From NCBI RefSeq assembly GCF_032118995.1, contig NC_092661.1, forward strand, positions 15,385,006 through 15,449,005: DNA of 64,000 bases, given 5' to 3'. Below the pieces are notes generated by a model, which was not told the DNA's origin, ran no database searches, and worked only from the letters and a program-made list of their open reading frames with translations. Origin of the DNA: Asterias amurensis (Eukaryota > Echinodermata > Asteroidea > Forcipulatida > Asteriidae). Position numbers and translations under genes: made by a program. This document shows positions 10,877-20,748 of this stretch, in pieces; position 1 is the first letter of the stretch, and each line of letters starts with the position of its first letter.

Positions 10877-11214
10877 TAAGCCCCTTTTCACACTATAGGA
10901 TACGGGAAATTCCCGGGATGTTTTGATCGATCTTTTCACACTACAGAAAAAAACTCCTGAGAATTTCCCGGGATTTTTTTTTAGTCCCGGGAAATAACTA
11001 ACCCTGCTTATGGGCACGGTTAAGAAAGTTAACCCCGGGAAAAACTTTTTTTTTTCTTTGTGAAACAACCATGCATATATTCCTGGGAATACTACCTGGA
11101 GTTACCAAATCGGGAAAGTGAGAACGCTTGCGTGGCGGTGGGGTTATAAACTCCCGGGATTTTCCCGAGAGTTTATTTCCCGGGATATGGCTCTGTAGTG
11201 TGAAAAGAACTTAG
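10877..11214. mobile_element. MITE rich in CCCGGGA
   Basis: The left end 'aagccccttttcacacta' is inverted at the right end 'tagtgtgaaaagaactta'. Inside, CCCGGGA/TCCCGGG occurs repeatedly, mostly as inverted pairs. It is non-coding. Confidence 0.65.
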
Positions 11215-11525
11215 TCGACTCCCTTACCCTGATGTAAGAACAAAATAACTAGTAGTGCATGCAGGCTATAATTAAGTTTGCGTATTGACCCCTTGCACGC
11301 GCATCACACGCGGCGACCAATGCCACGCTCACCATGTTGGTGGGCAGTTAGGTTTACGTGTATTAACGCCGCGTCGCCTAAAATGCACACTTCACAGCAT
11401 AACGCGCAGCATAGAGTTATATATAAAAACGCACAGTGAAGATGCTCACCAGTATGGCGCATTCAAGATTTTTCTCCTGATGACGTCAGGTGAAATGGGT
11501 CAATAGACGCGAGGCATGTGGCTAG
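11215..11525. other. Non-coding stretch
   Basis: A 73-codon frame lies here but has no motif. 'catagagttatatataaaaac' at about 11411 recalls the left end of the 45.6-kb MITE. Confidence 0.4.
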
Positions 11526-12060
11526 TATACAAATATTGACTGCTTCGAGTGCTATGGTTAAAACAATGACTCCCGAGGTGATCCACGGAGCGTTCTATTT
11601 TCCCGAGGCGAAGCCGAGGGAAAATAGAACGCTCCGGGGATCACCGAGGGAGTCATAGTTTTTAACCATTGCACGAGTAAAAGCAGTCAATATTTGTTTT
11701 ATAACACCCCAAACATTTCTAAAACCTGTATTATTATTATTAAGTTACAGACCTGAATGCTACAATCCACGGACGACGCGAACACAGATTGCAAACACTT
11801 TTACCTACTGTGTTGCATGTAGTGTCGGATAATCCGAAATGGTTACAGACTATTAATTTATCATCCTCGTACACGCAACGGACGTCTGGGTACTGCACGC
11901 CGTGTGCTAGTCTGTCGGACTAGCGCACGGCGCCATGTGCTAGTCTTCGGACTAGCGCATGGCAAACCGACGCTCTATCACACGGCTGTCGTCTAGCAAA
12001 ACTAAGACATGTCATGTGACGCGCTCTAAACCAATGAGCAGGCACAATACTTGCAAGGGG
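11526..12060. repeat. Repeat family D, copy 1, with a long hairpin
   Basis: A hairpin at 11528-11705 has arms of about 80 bp ('caaatattgactgcttcgag' and its complement, 'aacgctcc', and a GGCGAAGCC turn). The downstream part (11735-12050, with 'ctgaatgctacaatccacgg' and 'gtcatgtgacgcgctctaa') is inverted relative to a second copy at 18680-18945. Confidence 0.8.
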
Positions 12061-12310
12061 TGTTAAAAGAGACAATAAGGTCGCTCACTCACGTACCTTT
12101 TAGCGTAACTGCTGCTATTGTGGTCGTCGTTGTTGCTGCAGCTGTGGTTGTTGCTGCCTGAAATTATGACATAAAACAAGACTGAGTCATCGTATTGGGT
12201 GATTTATTACAAGGTGAGCCCACAGACTTCAGGGTACTTTAGTAAGCTAACTGTAAAACAAACCCAACATGTCGATATTGACCCATATCGTGCTCCTGCG
12301 GCCTGACCCT
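12061..12310. other. Non-coding spacer
   Basis: Contains a short imperfect triplet run (gttgttgctgc) near 12128-12160. No gene was seen. Confidence 0.5.
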
Positions 12311-12551
12311 TTAAAGACACTGGACACTATTGGTAATTTGTCAAAGACTAGTCTTCACAGTTGGTGTATCTTAACATATGCATAAAATAACAAACCTGTG
12401 AAAATTTGAGCTCAATGTTGGTCATCGAAGTTGCGAGGTAATAATGAAAGCAAAAAACACCCTTGTCACACGAAGTTGTGTGCTTTCAGATGTTTGATTT
12501 CGAGACGACAAATTCTAAATCTGAGGTCTCGAAATCAAATTCGTGGAAAAT
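12311..12551. mobile_element. TTAA MITE family 1 (copy c, truncated)
   Basis: The left end TTAAAGACACTGGACACTAT and interior landmarks are intact up to 'aattcgtggaaaat'; the right half is missing. Confidence 0.85.
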
Positions 12552-12697
12552 ATATTGTCCCTCTTTTGTTTAAACATGAACTTTTAGGCAACAGCTCCCA
12601 TTGATTTTGGCACGTTTTCCAACTAGGGATCTTTTTCGAACCGCGGGAACCCTATTGTCCCTTTTTAGGTTCCCGCCGTTTGAGTGTGTGTTGTATT

Positions 12698-12949
12698 GGG
12701 TGCGTTCGTTTAGCTTCCCTGGGTCGACCCCGGTCTGCCCCCGGTGCGTTCGAATAGCTTCGACGTCATGACAGGGGCTCACCTGGGTCGGCCCCAGTGC
12801 CCTGCTTGTGAAGTGGGTCACTTGGGGGCTGGCCCACGGTGCATGACGTCACTACGAGAGCGGTGAGTGGTCGTTCGTTTGGCTCTTGTCAGGGGCTCAC
12901 CCGAGTGAGCACCGACGGGTCGACCCAGGGAAGCTTATCGAACGCACCC
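12698..12949. mobile_element. MITE family H, copy 2
   Basis: GGGTGCGTTCGTTTAGCTTC at the left and AAGCTTATCGAACGCACCC at the right, flanked on both sides by ATT. It lies in the opposite orientation to the copy at 4599 ('ggtcggccccagtgccctg' inside). Confidence 0.85.
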
Positions 12950-13621
12950 ATTATACATGTACACCACGCCTACATGTACACCGCCTACTGTGTCCATTCT
13001 TCTCTCCTTGCTGAAACGATCTACATGTTCACGTTCATCGACACAATGTTTGCAAACTGCAGTATTCGAGCTACATCTCATTAGTAATATGTACTCCTTC
13101 ATCATATTAAAATGTGTCCTAGAATTGACCTTGAATGCCATTTTGGCAATTAGAGATGAGAACAAAAAGTAATAAAGTCAAAAACCCCACATTTTCTATC
13201 TTTTGCTCCTTTAAATGGCATTGCCATTCGATGATAATAACAGTAATACTAATAACAATAATAATATCGGTGGCCTATTATAGAGCGCTCAGGTCCGTCA
13301 AGCATCAGGTCAATCAGACCCGTCAAGCATGACGCTCATCATGGCGATGTATAGGGACATAATTAAAGTTTATACAAACACAAAAGAAGGTACAAATTAT
13401 ATATCTACACAACATTGACACACATAAACTGACTAACTCAGATAGAGAATCGAATCCATTTTATATAAGTTCTATAGTCATACATTTTCCTTTATATAAA
13501 AGAGTCCGTCTACTTTATTGCTCTTTTTAATAACTTTGGTGTTTAAGGAAAAAGCAAGTTGGAGAAGCCGAAATCCATTTTAAAAGTAAGTAATAATCAT
13601 ACCAATATATAAATTGTCCTT
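12950..13621. other. Non-coding stretch with a LINE/SINE tail fragment
   Basis: 'aataataatatcggtggcct' then 'tagagcgctcagg' at about 13255-13295 resembles the inverted 3' tail seen in the SINE at 57343. No gene is supported. Confidence 0.4.
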
Positions 13622-14628
13622 TTAAAGACACAGGACACTATTGGTAAACGTCAAATACAAGTCGTCTCACTTGGTGCATCTCAACATATGCATTAAATAG
13701 CAAACCTGTGAAAAACTGAGCTCAATTGGTCGTCGAAGTTGCAAGTGAACATGACAGAAAAATTACCGTTGCACACGAAATTGAGTGCTTTCAGATGATT
13801 GATTTCGAGACCTCAAATTCTTAGTCTGAGGTTTCAAAATCAGATTGGTGTAAAATTACTCCTTTCTCGAAAACTATGTTACTTCAGAGGGAGCCGTTTT
13901 TATACGATCAATAGCTTCCCATTTACTCGTTACCAAGTAAGGTTTCATGCTAATAATTAGTTAAGTAGCGTGAAAGTTCATCTGTGTTGGCAATTAAATA
14001 TAGTTTGGTTTAACTCTTGATCACAACAGTGAAAATAATTTCATACCTGAAATTTTCGATGACGCGGATGTTGAACCTGTGACCTTGCGGACACGTGATC
14101 TCAAGATCGCGTCATAGACTCCTGGGAGCTTGTACCGTCCCCGTCTCGGTTCAGGGAGGGTCTGTAGGATCTGATGTATATTTGCTTCATACAACATCAC
14201 CATCGTGTTTCAAACCCACAAACACCATAAGACAACTACTCGTATCACCCAAGGACAAAACAGCGAAGAAGGACCATACGGGAGTGGTCTACCAAATCCC
14301 GTGTCAAGGACAGACCAGATAGGGCCAATGCACAGAAACCTACAACCGAGAGATCGCTCAAGACTAGGTTTTTGGAGCACCGCTGCCCCAGTTCGTCATC
14401 TTCAGAGGCCGTCCTCTGAACCGAGACGGGGGGGGGGGGGGGGGTACATGCTCCCAGGAGTCTATGACGCGGTCTTGGGGATCACGTGTCCGCAAGGTCA
14501 CGGGTTCAACATCCACGTCACCCTGCTGATGAAGACCGAAGTTGTGAAATTAGTTTAAGTGTTGTGATCAAGAGTTAAACCAAATTATAGTTAGTTGAGT
14601 AATAACCAATAGTGTTCACTGCCTTTCA
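13622..14628. mobile_element. TTAA MITE family 1 (copy d), split by a Penelope relic
   Basis: The left part (13622-13998) begins TTAAAGACACAGGACACTAT and runs to 'taataattagttaag'. The right end ('ttgagtaataaccaatagtg', then 'cactgcctt') resumes at about 14591, after the insertion at 13999-14590. Confidence 0.85.
13999..14590 (+). mobile_element. Penelope-like element relic with inverted terminal arms
   Basis: Inverted arms (about 13999-14155 and 14416-14590; ends 'tttggtttaactcttgatca' and complement) flank a short remnant of the C-terminal GIY-YIG endonuclease region: CFKPTNTIRQLLVSPKDK and GVVYQIPCQG, then, after frame breaks, KTRFLEHRCP. This order is characteristic of Penelope-like retroelements, where KPxxTLRQLL..PKD and VVYxIPC precede the endonuclease core. 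No reverse transcriptase remains. A run of 17 G lies at the right-arm boundary (about 14428-14444). The right arm contains CTGATGA and, 13 bases on, GAAA, a hammerhead-like core. Confidence 0.75.
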
Positions 14629-14771
14629 AACGATCTACGGGTCCATGTTCAAGGACACATTTTCAGAAACTGCAGAATCCGAACTCCAACTCATAATGAT
14701 AATTGCCAAAAAACATCATATTAATTTGTCCTTTCTCCTTTTTTCATACTTCCGTAAAAGGACATTGACCA

Positions 14772-15157
14772 TTAAAGGCACTGGGCACTATTGGTAATTG
14801 TCAAAGACTAGCCTTCACAGTTAGTGTACCTGAACAAATGCATAAAATAACTAACCTGTGAAAATTTGAGCTCAATCGGTCATCAAATTTGCGAGATAAC
14901 AATGAAAGAACAAACACCCTTGTCACAAAGAGTTATGTGCGTTTAAATGGTTGATTTCGAGACCTCAAGTTCTAAATCTGAGGTCACGAAATCAAATTCG
15001 TGGAAAATTACTTCTTTCTCGAAACCTATGGCACTTCAGAGGGAGCCGTTTCTCACAATGTTTTATACCATCAACCTCTCCCCATTACTCGTCACCAAGT
15101 AAGGTTTTATGCTAATAATTATTTTGAGTAATTACCAATAGTGTCCACTGCATTTAA
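14772..15157. mobile_element. TTAA MITE family 1 (copy e, complete)
   Basis: TTAA at both ends, with ends AAAGGCACTGGGCACTATTG and CCAATAGTGTCCACTGCA. All interior landmarks are present. Confidence 0.9.
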
Positions 15158-15377
15158 AGACCATTTTTTTTTAAGGATTAGAAAGTCTGAACTTCATCTA
15201 TTGTCCGAACTTCATCCTCTTAAAACCACTGTAGTGATGGGTCCTTTTCTTTCCCAACAGGTGCATCACATACAACACACGCAAGAGCGCATTTGAATGG
15301 TAAGGTTTGGGTTTGCCATTGTTTGGCTTTAAAGTTAACATTCCGGCCAAGGTTGGAACAGTCACACACAATGAATC

Positions 15378-16330
15378 TGCGAAATGCGATACGCCTAAGG
15401 CCACCATTATGAACTTGCATATATTATAGCTGATGAAAGTGCATATTAACCATTGGTAATTACTCAAAATAATTATTATCAAAAAACTTTACTAGGTATG
15501 GGTAATGGAGAGCTGTTGATAGTATAAAACATTGTGAGAAACGGCTCCCTCTGAAGTGCCATAGTTTTTGAGAAAGAAGTAATTTTCCACGAATTTGATT
15601 TCGAGACATCAACTTTAGAATTTGAGGTCTCGAAATCAAGCATCTAAAAGCACACAACTTCGTGTGACAAGGGTGTTTTTTCTTTCATTAATATCTCGCA
15701 ACTTTGACGACCAATTGAGCTAAAGTTTTCACAGGTTTGTAATTTTGTGCATATTATGTCGAGAAACACTAAGTGAGAAGACTTGTCTTTGACAATTACC
15801 AATAGTGTCCAGTGTCTTTAAAGAGAAAACAGCTTTTGTTTTAGTTTTACAGATTTTTCAATAGTCGATTTGTGATTATGGTTTTCGATTTATATAAAAA
15901 AGGGGTCGGGACACCAGCCATCTAATTTCCACCACAATAGTGTGGACAATTTGGGCAAGGCAAAAATAAATGATGAAACAGTATTGTTATAACGTCTTTA
16001 AATACTACCAGTCTGGTCCTAGTGGATGTGCACCTTGTACCTGGATGAAATTTGTATCAACAGTTTACTTCAATTTTTTTTTAAAGAGCAGGTCAGTTTG
16101 TTAACAGGTTTATCAACAGTAATTTTCAGTTGTAAACGAACTTCGTGTGAATGTGTGAACCATTCAAGGCGTTGTCGTCTTGAAATTATATTGTATTCAC
16201 CTATCGTGGCTCAGCATAATAAATAACATTAGTTTGATTTTATGGAAACAAGAAGTGGTTTAACTTAAGGCAGTGAACACTAATTACTCAAAATAATTAT
16301 TAGCAATACACCTTACTTGGTAACGATGGG
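15378..16330. repeat. Segmental duplication, copy 1 (partner 19447-20390)
   Basis: About 950 bp, starting 'gcgaaatgcgatacgcctaa' and continuing through a TTAA MITE, 'cgggacaccagccatctaat', 'tactaccagtctggtcctag' and a second, internally deleted MITE, is repeated almost base for base about 4.07 kb downstream. Because the MITEs are shared, the duplication post-dates their insertion. Confidence 0.9.
15446..15821. mobile_element. TTAA MITE family 1 (copy f)
   Basis: The left tip is shortened (TTAACCATTGGTAATTACTC) and the right end GTGTCCAGTGTCTTTAA is intact. It lies within the segmental duplication. Confidence 0.85.
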
Positions 16331-16520
16331 GAGCTGTTGATAGCATTAAACATTGTGAGAAACGGCTGCCTCTCATGTAACGTAGTTTTCGAGTAATTTT
16401 CCACGATTTTGATTTTGAGACCTCAGATTTAGAATTTAAGGTCTCGAAATCAGGCATCTGAGTGAGATTTTTTGATAATAATTATTTTGAGTAATAACCA
16501 ATAGTGTCCACTGCCTTTAA
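16265..16520. mobile_element. TTAA MITE family 1 (copy g, internally deleted)
   Basis: The ends TTAAGGCAGTGAACACTAAT and GTGTCCACTGCCTTTAA are present, but about 130 bp of the middle is missing. Confidence 0.85.
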
Positions 16521-16568
16521 AACAGTACAGAGAATCGTTGAAAGTTACAGGGAAACGTTAAAACTTAC

Positions 16569-16898
16569 TTTGTCTTCATGTCCCGTTTTGGAGGAACCGA
16601 AGTACGACAAGCGTTCATCTTGCTTGTAACTCTCGGGAAATTCTTCTTTCCTCGCGTTGTTCAGCTGACATGTACCATAGGTGTCATCATGATTGAATGA
16701 CAAACAACGACTGTGCCTCCAGCAGAGCATCATACACTGAATCTGACCGGTCCCTGTTTGAGACAGGAACGAGTGACCGATCAATGCATGGTGCTGGTCG
16801 GGCAAGAAAATGCTGCCGCAACCAGCAGATATCGGAGAAACTTTGTGACAAATCACAAGTAAGCCTAAAATTAGCGTGGCTGCCGCCACCGCTGTCAT
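16569..16898 (-). CDS. Secreted PAN/apple-domain protein, first coding exon (partial gene)
   Basis: This exon reads 110 residues from an ATG at 16898 and ends at a perfect donor (GTAAGT from 16568 downward on the minus strand), phase 0. Residues 1-25 form a signal peptide (TAVAAATLILGLLVICH, then a small-residue cleavage zone near SAGC). Residues about 27-98 look like a PAN/apple module: the spacing CMMLCWRHSRCLSFNHD followed by GTCQL is the typical C-x3-C-x5-C...C core. Such modules bind protein or sugar ligands in secreted proteins. The remaining exons should lie at lower coordinates, but none was recognised there, so this may be a gene with distant exons or a broken fragment. A TATA-like 'agtataatta' lies about 90 bp upstream (near 16990). 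It is unlike the PAN exons at 29.5 and 43.5 kb in phase and sequence. Confidence 0.65.
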
Positions 16899-17254
16899 TG
16901 TTCAACACTGGCGTCTACTCCTCTTCACAGTCTATCCGTATGTGGTCGTGGATGATGATGAGATATGACCAAACTCATGTGGAACTCTAATTATACTTTC
17001 CCCTTCAGCAAACGACCAAGTAATTTCCTAACTAGATGCGTTCATTTTATCTAGGGGGTTTATTATCAGTACGGACAGACCAGTCATATAGCTTGTTTGC
17101 TTCGAACGTTCTCTTCGGGCATTTCTTTTTACCCGTTTCAGAAAAATGCACGGAATTTATTTGATAGGTTACCTTATTTATTATTGATGATGTATTAAAA
17201 TCGAACTTGTACAATTGACTATAGGTTCTATATAAAGAGAATACTAGTTCAAAT
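16899..17254. other. Upstream flank of the PAN exon
   Basis: Putative promoter side of the minus-strand PAN exon. No other gene was seen. Confidence 0.4.
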
Positions 17255-17510
17255 ACCTTGCCATCTCTTGACGTTGGTCCGCTCGGGTCATTTTACAATA
17301 AAGTGCGCCACCAATAGTTGTCACAAAGTTCTAATGAATTAACAAAAGGCAACGTTTTGCTTTCATCTGCGGCTTTGACCGTTTGTAATAGCGACAACAT
17401 GAAAAGTTGTTAAGTTTGCTTAAAATTAACACCTCGTGACGTTGGTCCGTTCCGGTCAACTCACAATATAGTGCGCCCCCAAGAGTTATGGTTAGTTTAA
17501 AAATCACCCA
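17255..17510. repeat. ~100-bp dispersed repeat, copies 2 and 3 in tandem
   Basis: 'cttgacgttggtccgctcgg' with 'aaagtgcgccaccaatagtt', and 'cgtgacgttggtccgttccg' with 'atagtgcgcccccaagagtt', are about 175 bp apart. Both match 655-745. Confidence 0.65.
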
Positions 17511-17869
17511 AATACGGCACTGCAAGTTTGGATACATTGAAAATGGCAACACTTGTAAGAGGCGACGTGTTAGTAAGAGCAATCTTAAAATATACACCCT
17601 CTCAAGGTGTTGGTTTAAATTAAATCTGATAAACAAATTGTAGTGCGTCTTGCACTTGAAGAGTGAAATTGTTATGCAGGAGTAGTCGGTGTACATGAAG
17701 CAACGTATGAAGCAATATACTTTTATCATGCTGCCTCCATCATGGTCATGTTCATCGTATCAAATAACACTATAAATGCATATAATCGTTTTTTTTCAAA
17801 TAGGAACCAGACTATTTTGTTCTTTAAGCCTCGGTTTGGTAATACTGACGTCAATGGGAGAAATACAAA

Positions 17870-18325
17870 ATGACCGCACCATAATGACCATTGAAAGCAT
17901 CCTGCTATATGGAGCTGAGACATGGACAACAACCCAAAAGATGAATGACCGCATCAACGGCTGCTACACACCCAACTATTGCGTAGAATTCTTAACATCC
18001 ACTGGCGGGACCATAATATTACAAACAGGGAGGTAAACGGCAATCTACCGCCACTATCCGAGACATTATTATGCTGAGAGACGTCTTCAGCTTGCCGGTC
18101 ACTGTTACGAACAGACGATAAACCATCGCACCTGGTCTTCTGGAATCCTCCTGCCGGACATCCAAACCGCGGCAGGAGGAAAATGAGCTACACTGACACC
18201 ATCACACCATCACCAGAGACACTTATCTCAATCAAACAACTAATGAGGGACAAAGCAACCTGGCACCACTTCATCAAAGCTGCTTCTTCTATTCCGTCTA
18301 AGGACGAAAGATGATGATGATGATG
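17870..18325 (+). pseudogene. Non-LTR retrotransposon relic (RTE-like C-terminal RT part)
   Basis: The frame reads TIESILLYGAETWTTTQKM and NDRINGCYT, then shifts. Compensating frames give WRD, EVNGNLPPLSE, RRLQLAGHC and NPPAGHPNRGRRK. This series (YGxETWT, GCYTRMLR, LAGHC, GRRK) is the thumb and C-terminal end of a non-LTR reverse transcriptase. The copy is 5'-truncated, has several indels and ends in a (gat)n tail at about 18311-18325, typical of RTE-type elements. It is inactive. Confidence 0.75.
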
Positions 18326-18625
18326 TTGAACCCAGAGATGTGTATTGAGAGAGAATTGTCATTGTTTTTAGCTTACGACTTGAGCCCCAAGTCGAAAACA
18401 TTTACGTCTATATTCATGAACAGGTGTTGAGCCAAGTTGTTAATTTTGCCCTGAATATTGGCGTAAGTAAACTTACAGCTTGTTTTAAAAATCAATTTGG
18501 GTTATTTTGTATTACTATTTTTATCCACATCACTGGGGGAAGTATAGGCCCTACTATGTTTACATCGGTGTGTACACATTCAAACCGGGGACTTCCAGAA
18601 GAGGCAATCGGGTCCACGGTTCGGG
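18326..18625. other. Non-coding stretch
   Basis: A 137-codon frame starts at 18424 but runs into repeat family D and has no domain. Confidence 0.5.
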
Positions 18626-19118
18626 AAAGGTCCACGTACAGTTGGATAACGTGTATTAATAATACCCTTACCAATATTCTTTCTTTTCATTGGTTTAGAG
18701 CGCGTCACATGATATGTCTTAGTTTTACTAGACGACGGCCGTGTGATAGTGCATCGGTTTGCCATGCGCTAGTCCGAAGACTATCACACGGGGGCAGTAC
18801 CCAGGCGTCCGTTGCGTGTACGAGGATGATACATTAATAGTCTGTAACCATTTCGGATTACATGACACTACATGCAGCACAGTAAAAGTTTTCGCAATCT
18901 GTATTCGCGTCGTCCGTGGATTGTAGCATTCAGGTCTGTAACTTAATAGTACAGTATTTAGAAATGTTTGTGGTGTTATAATAAAACAAATATTGACTGC
19001 TTCGAGTGCTATGGTTGAAACTATATGATTCCCTCGGTGATCCCTGGAGCGTTCCATTTTCCCTCGGCTTAGCCTCGGGAAAAAAGGAACGCTCCGGGGA
19101 TCACCTCGGGAGTCATAT
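18626..19118. repeat. Repeat family D, copy 2
   Basis: Shares 'agagcgcgtcacatgat', 'gtccgttgcgtgtacgagga', 'ccgtggattgtagcattcag' and the hairpin start 'caaatattgactgcttcgag' with 11526-12060, partly inverted. The hairpin turn is at about 19055-19078. The outer right hairpin arm is cut off by the TTAA hairpin element that follows. Confidence 0.8.
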
Positions 19119-19121
19119 AGT

Positions 19122-19330
19122 TTTAAAGGAACACGTTGCCTTGGATCGGACGAGTTGGTCTATAAAAAGCGTTTGTAACCGTTTTTATAAAATGCATATG
19201 GTCGGAAAGATGTTTTAAAAGTAGACTACAATGATCCACACAAGTTTGCCTCGAAATTGCATGGTTTTCCTTTTACTGTGCTAACTAACACGATCGGCCA
19301 TTTATGGGAGTCAAAAAATTGACTACTCGA
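19122..19330. mobile_element. Half copy of the TTAA hairpin MITE (family 2)
   Basis: Starts TTAAAGGAACACGTTGCCTT and continues through the left arm to 'catttatgggagtcaaaa', then stops at the centre of the hairpin. Full copies lie at 47632, 61373 and 63108. Confidence 0.9.
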
Positions 19331-19446
19331 AAAAAAAAATTGACTACTCGTTTGAACATCCCCCAAAAGCAAAAAGAAAAACAAAATGTGCTCATCAATT
19401 TTATAATGTGACACAATCAAAACTATTTGTGTATGCAAAATGAACT

Positions 19447-20390
19447 TGCGAAATGCGATACACCTAAGGCCACCATTATGAACTTGCATATATTATATCT
19501 GATGAAAGTGCATATTAAAGGCAGTTGACACTATTGGTAATTACTCAAAATAATTAATAGCATAAAACTTTACTTGCTGATGAGAAACGGCTCCCTCTGA
19601 AGTGACGTAGTTTTTGAGAAAGAAGTAGATTTCCACGAATTTGATTTCGAGACATCAACTTTAGAATTTGAGGTCTCGAAATCAAGCTTCTAAAAGCAAA
19701 CAACTTCGTGTGACAGGTGTGTTTTTTCTTTCATTAATATCTCGCAACTTCAACGACCAATTGAGCTAAAATTTTCACAGGCTTGTAATTGTATGCATAT
19801 TATGTCGAGAAACACTAGGTGAGAAGACTTGTCTTTGACAATTACCAATAGTGTCCAGTGTCTTTAAAAAGAAAACAGCTTTTGTTTTAGTTTCACAGAT
19901 TTTTCAATAGTCGATTTGTGATTATGGTTTTCGATTTATATAAAAAAGGGGTCGGGACACCAGCCATCTAATTTCCACCACAATAGTGTGGACAATTTGG
20001 GCAAGGCAAAAATAAATGATGAAACAGTATTGTTATAACGTCTTTAAATACTACCAGTCTGGTCCTAGTGGATGTGCACCTTGTACCTGGATGAAATTTG
20101 TATCAACAGATTACTTCAATTTTTTTTAAAGAGCAGGTCAGTTTGTTAACAGGTTTCTCAACAGTAATTTTCTGTTGCAAACTAACTTCGTGTGAATGTG
20201 TGAACCATTCAAGGCGTTGATCGTCTTGAAATTATATTTTATTCACCTACCGTGGCTCAGCATAAAAAAATAAATAACATTTTAGTTTGATATTCTGTGT
20301 TTTATGGAAACAAGAAGTGGTTTAGCTTAAGGCAGTGGACACTAATTACTCAAAATAATTATTAGCAATAAACCTTACTTGGTATAAAAT
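19447..20390. repeat. Segmental duplication, copy 2
   Basis: Partner of 15378-16330. It includes the same two MITEs (19515-19867 and 20327-20539) and the spacer with 'tactaccagtctggtcctag'. It contains no equivalent of the PAN exon that flanks copy 1. Confidence 0.9.
19515..19867. mobile_element. TTAA MITE family 1 (copy h)
   Basis: TTAAAGGCAGTTGACACTAT at the left and GTGTCCAGTGTCTTTAA at the right. Its left tip is complete, unlike the duplicated copy f. Confidence 0.9.
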
Positions 20391-20539
20391 TCCTTCTTTC
20401 TGGAAAACTATGGCACTTCAGAGGGAGCCGTTTCTCACAATGTTTTATACCATCAACCTCTCCCCATTACTCGTCACCAAGAAAGGTTTTATGACAATAA
20501 ATATTTTGAGTAATTACCAATAGTGTCGACTGCCTTTAA
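20327..20539. mobile_element. TTAA MITE family 1 (copy i, internally deleted)
   Basis: TTAAGGCAGTGGACACTAAT at the left and GTGTCGACTGCCTTTAA at the right, with the middle lost. Its right half differs from copy g, so it was altered after the segmental duplication. Confidence 0.85.
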
Positions 20540-20748
20540 ACGATATTTAAAAGTGCAGCATTGTGATGATTTCCACGCTAACTTCAATGTCCAATATTAG
20601 GATCACTCGCAGCATACTATTCTGAGGAGGGAGCCAAAACATACATGACTATTATGAGGAAGCCAAAACCCGTAACATATCAAAATATCTTCAAGGGCAG
20701 AATGGCTTTTGCTTTATCAACGCTCTTTATTTGCACTATAGGGCCACG

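Noticed and set aside
18424-18837. 137-codon frame
   Set aside because: Runs through repeat family D and its palindromes.
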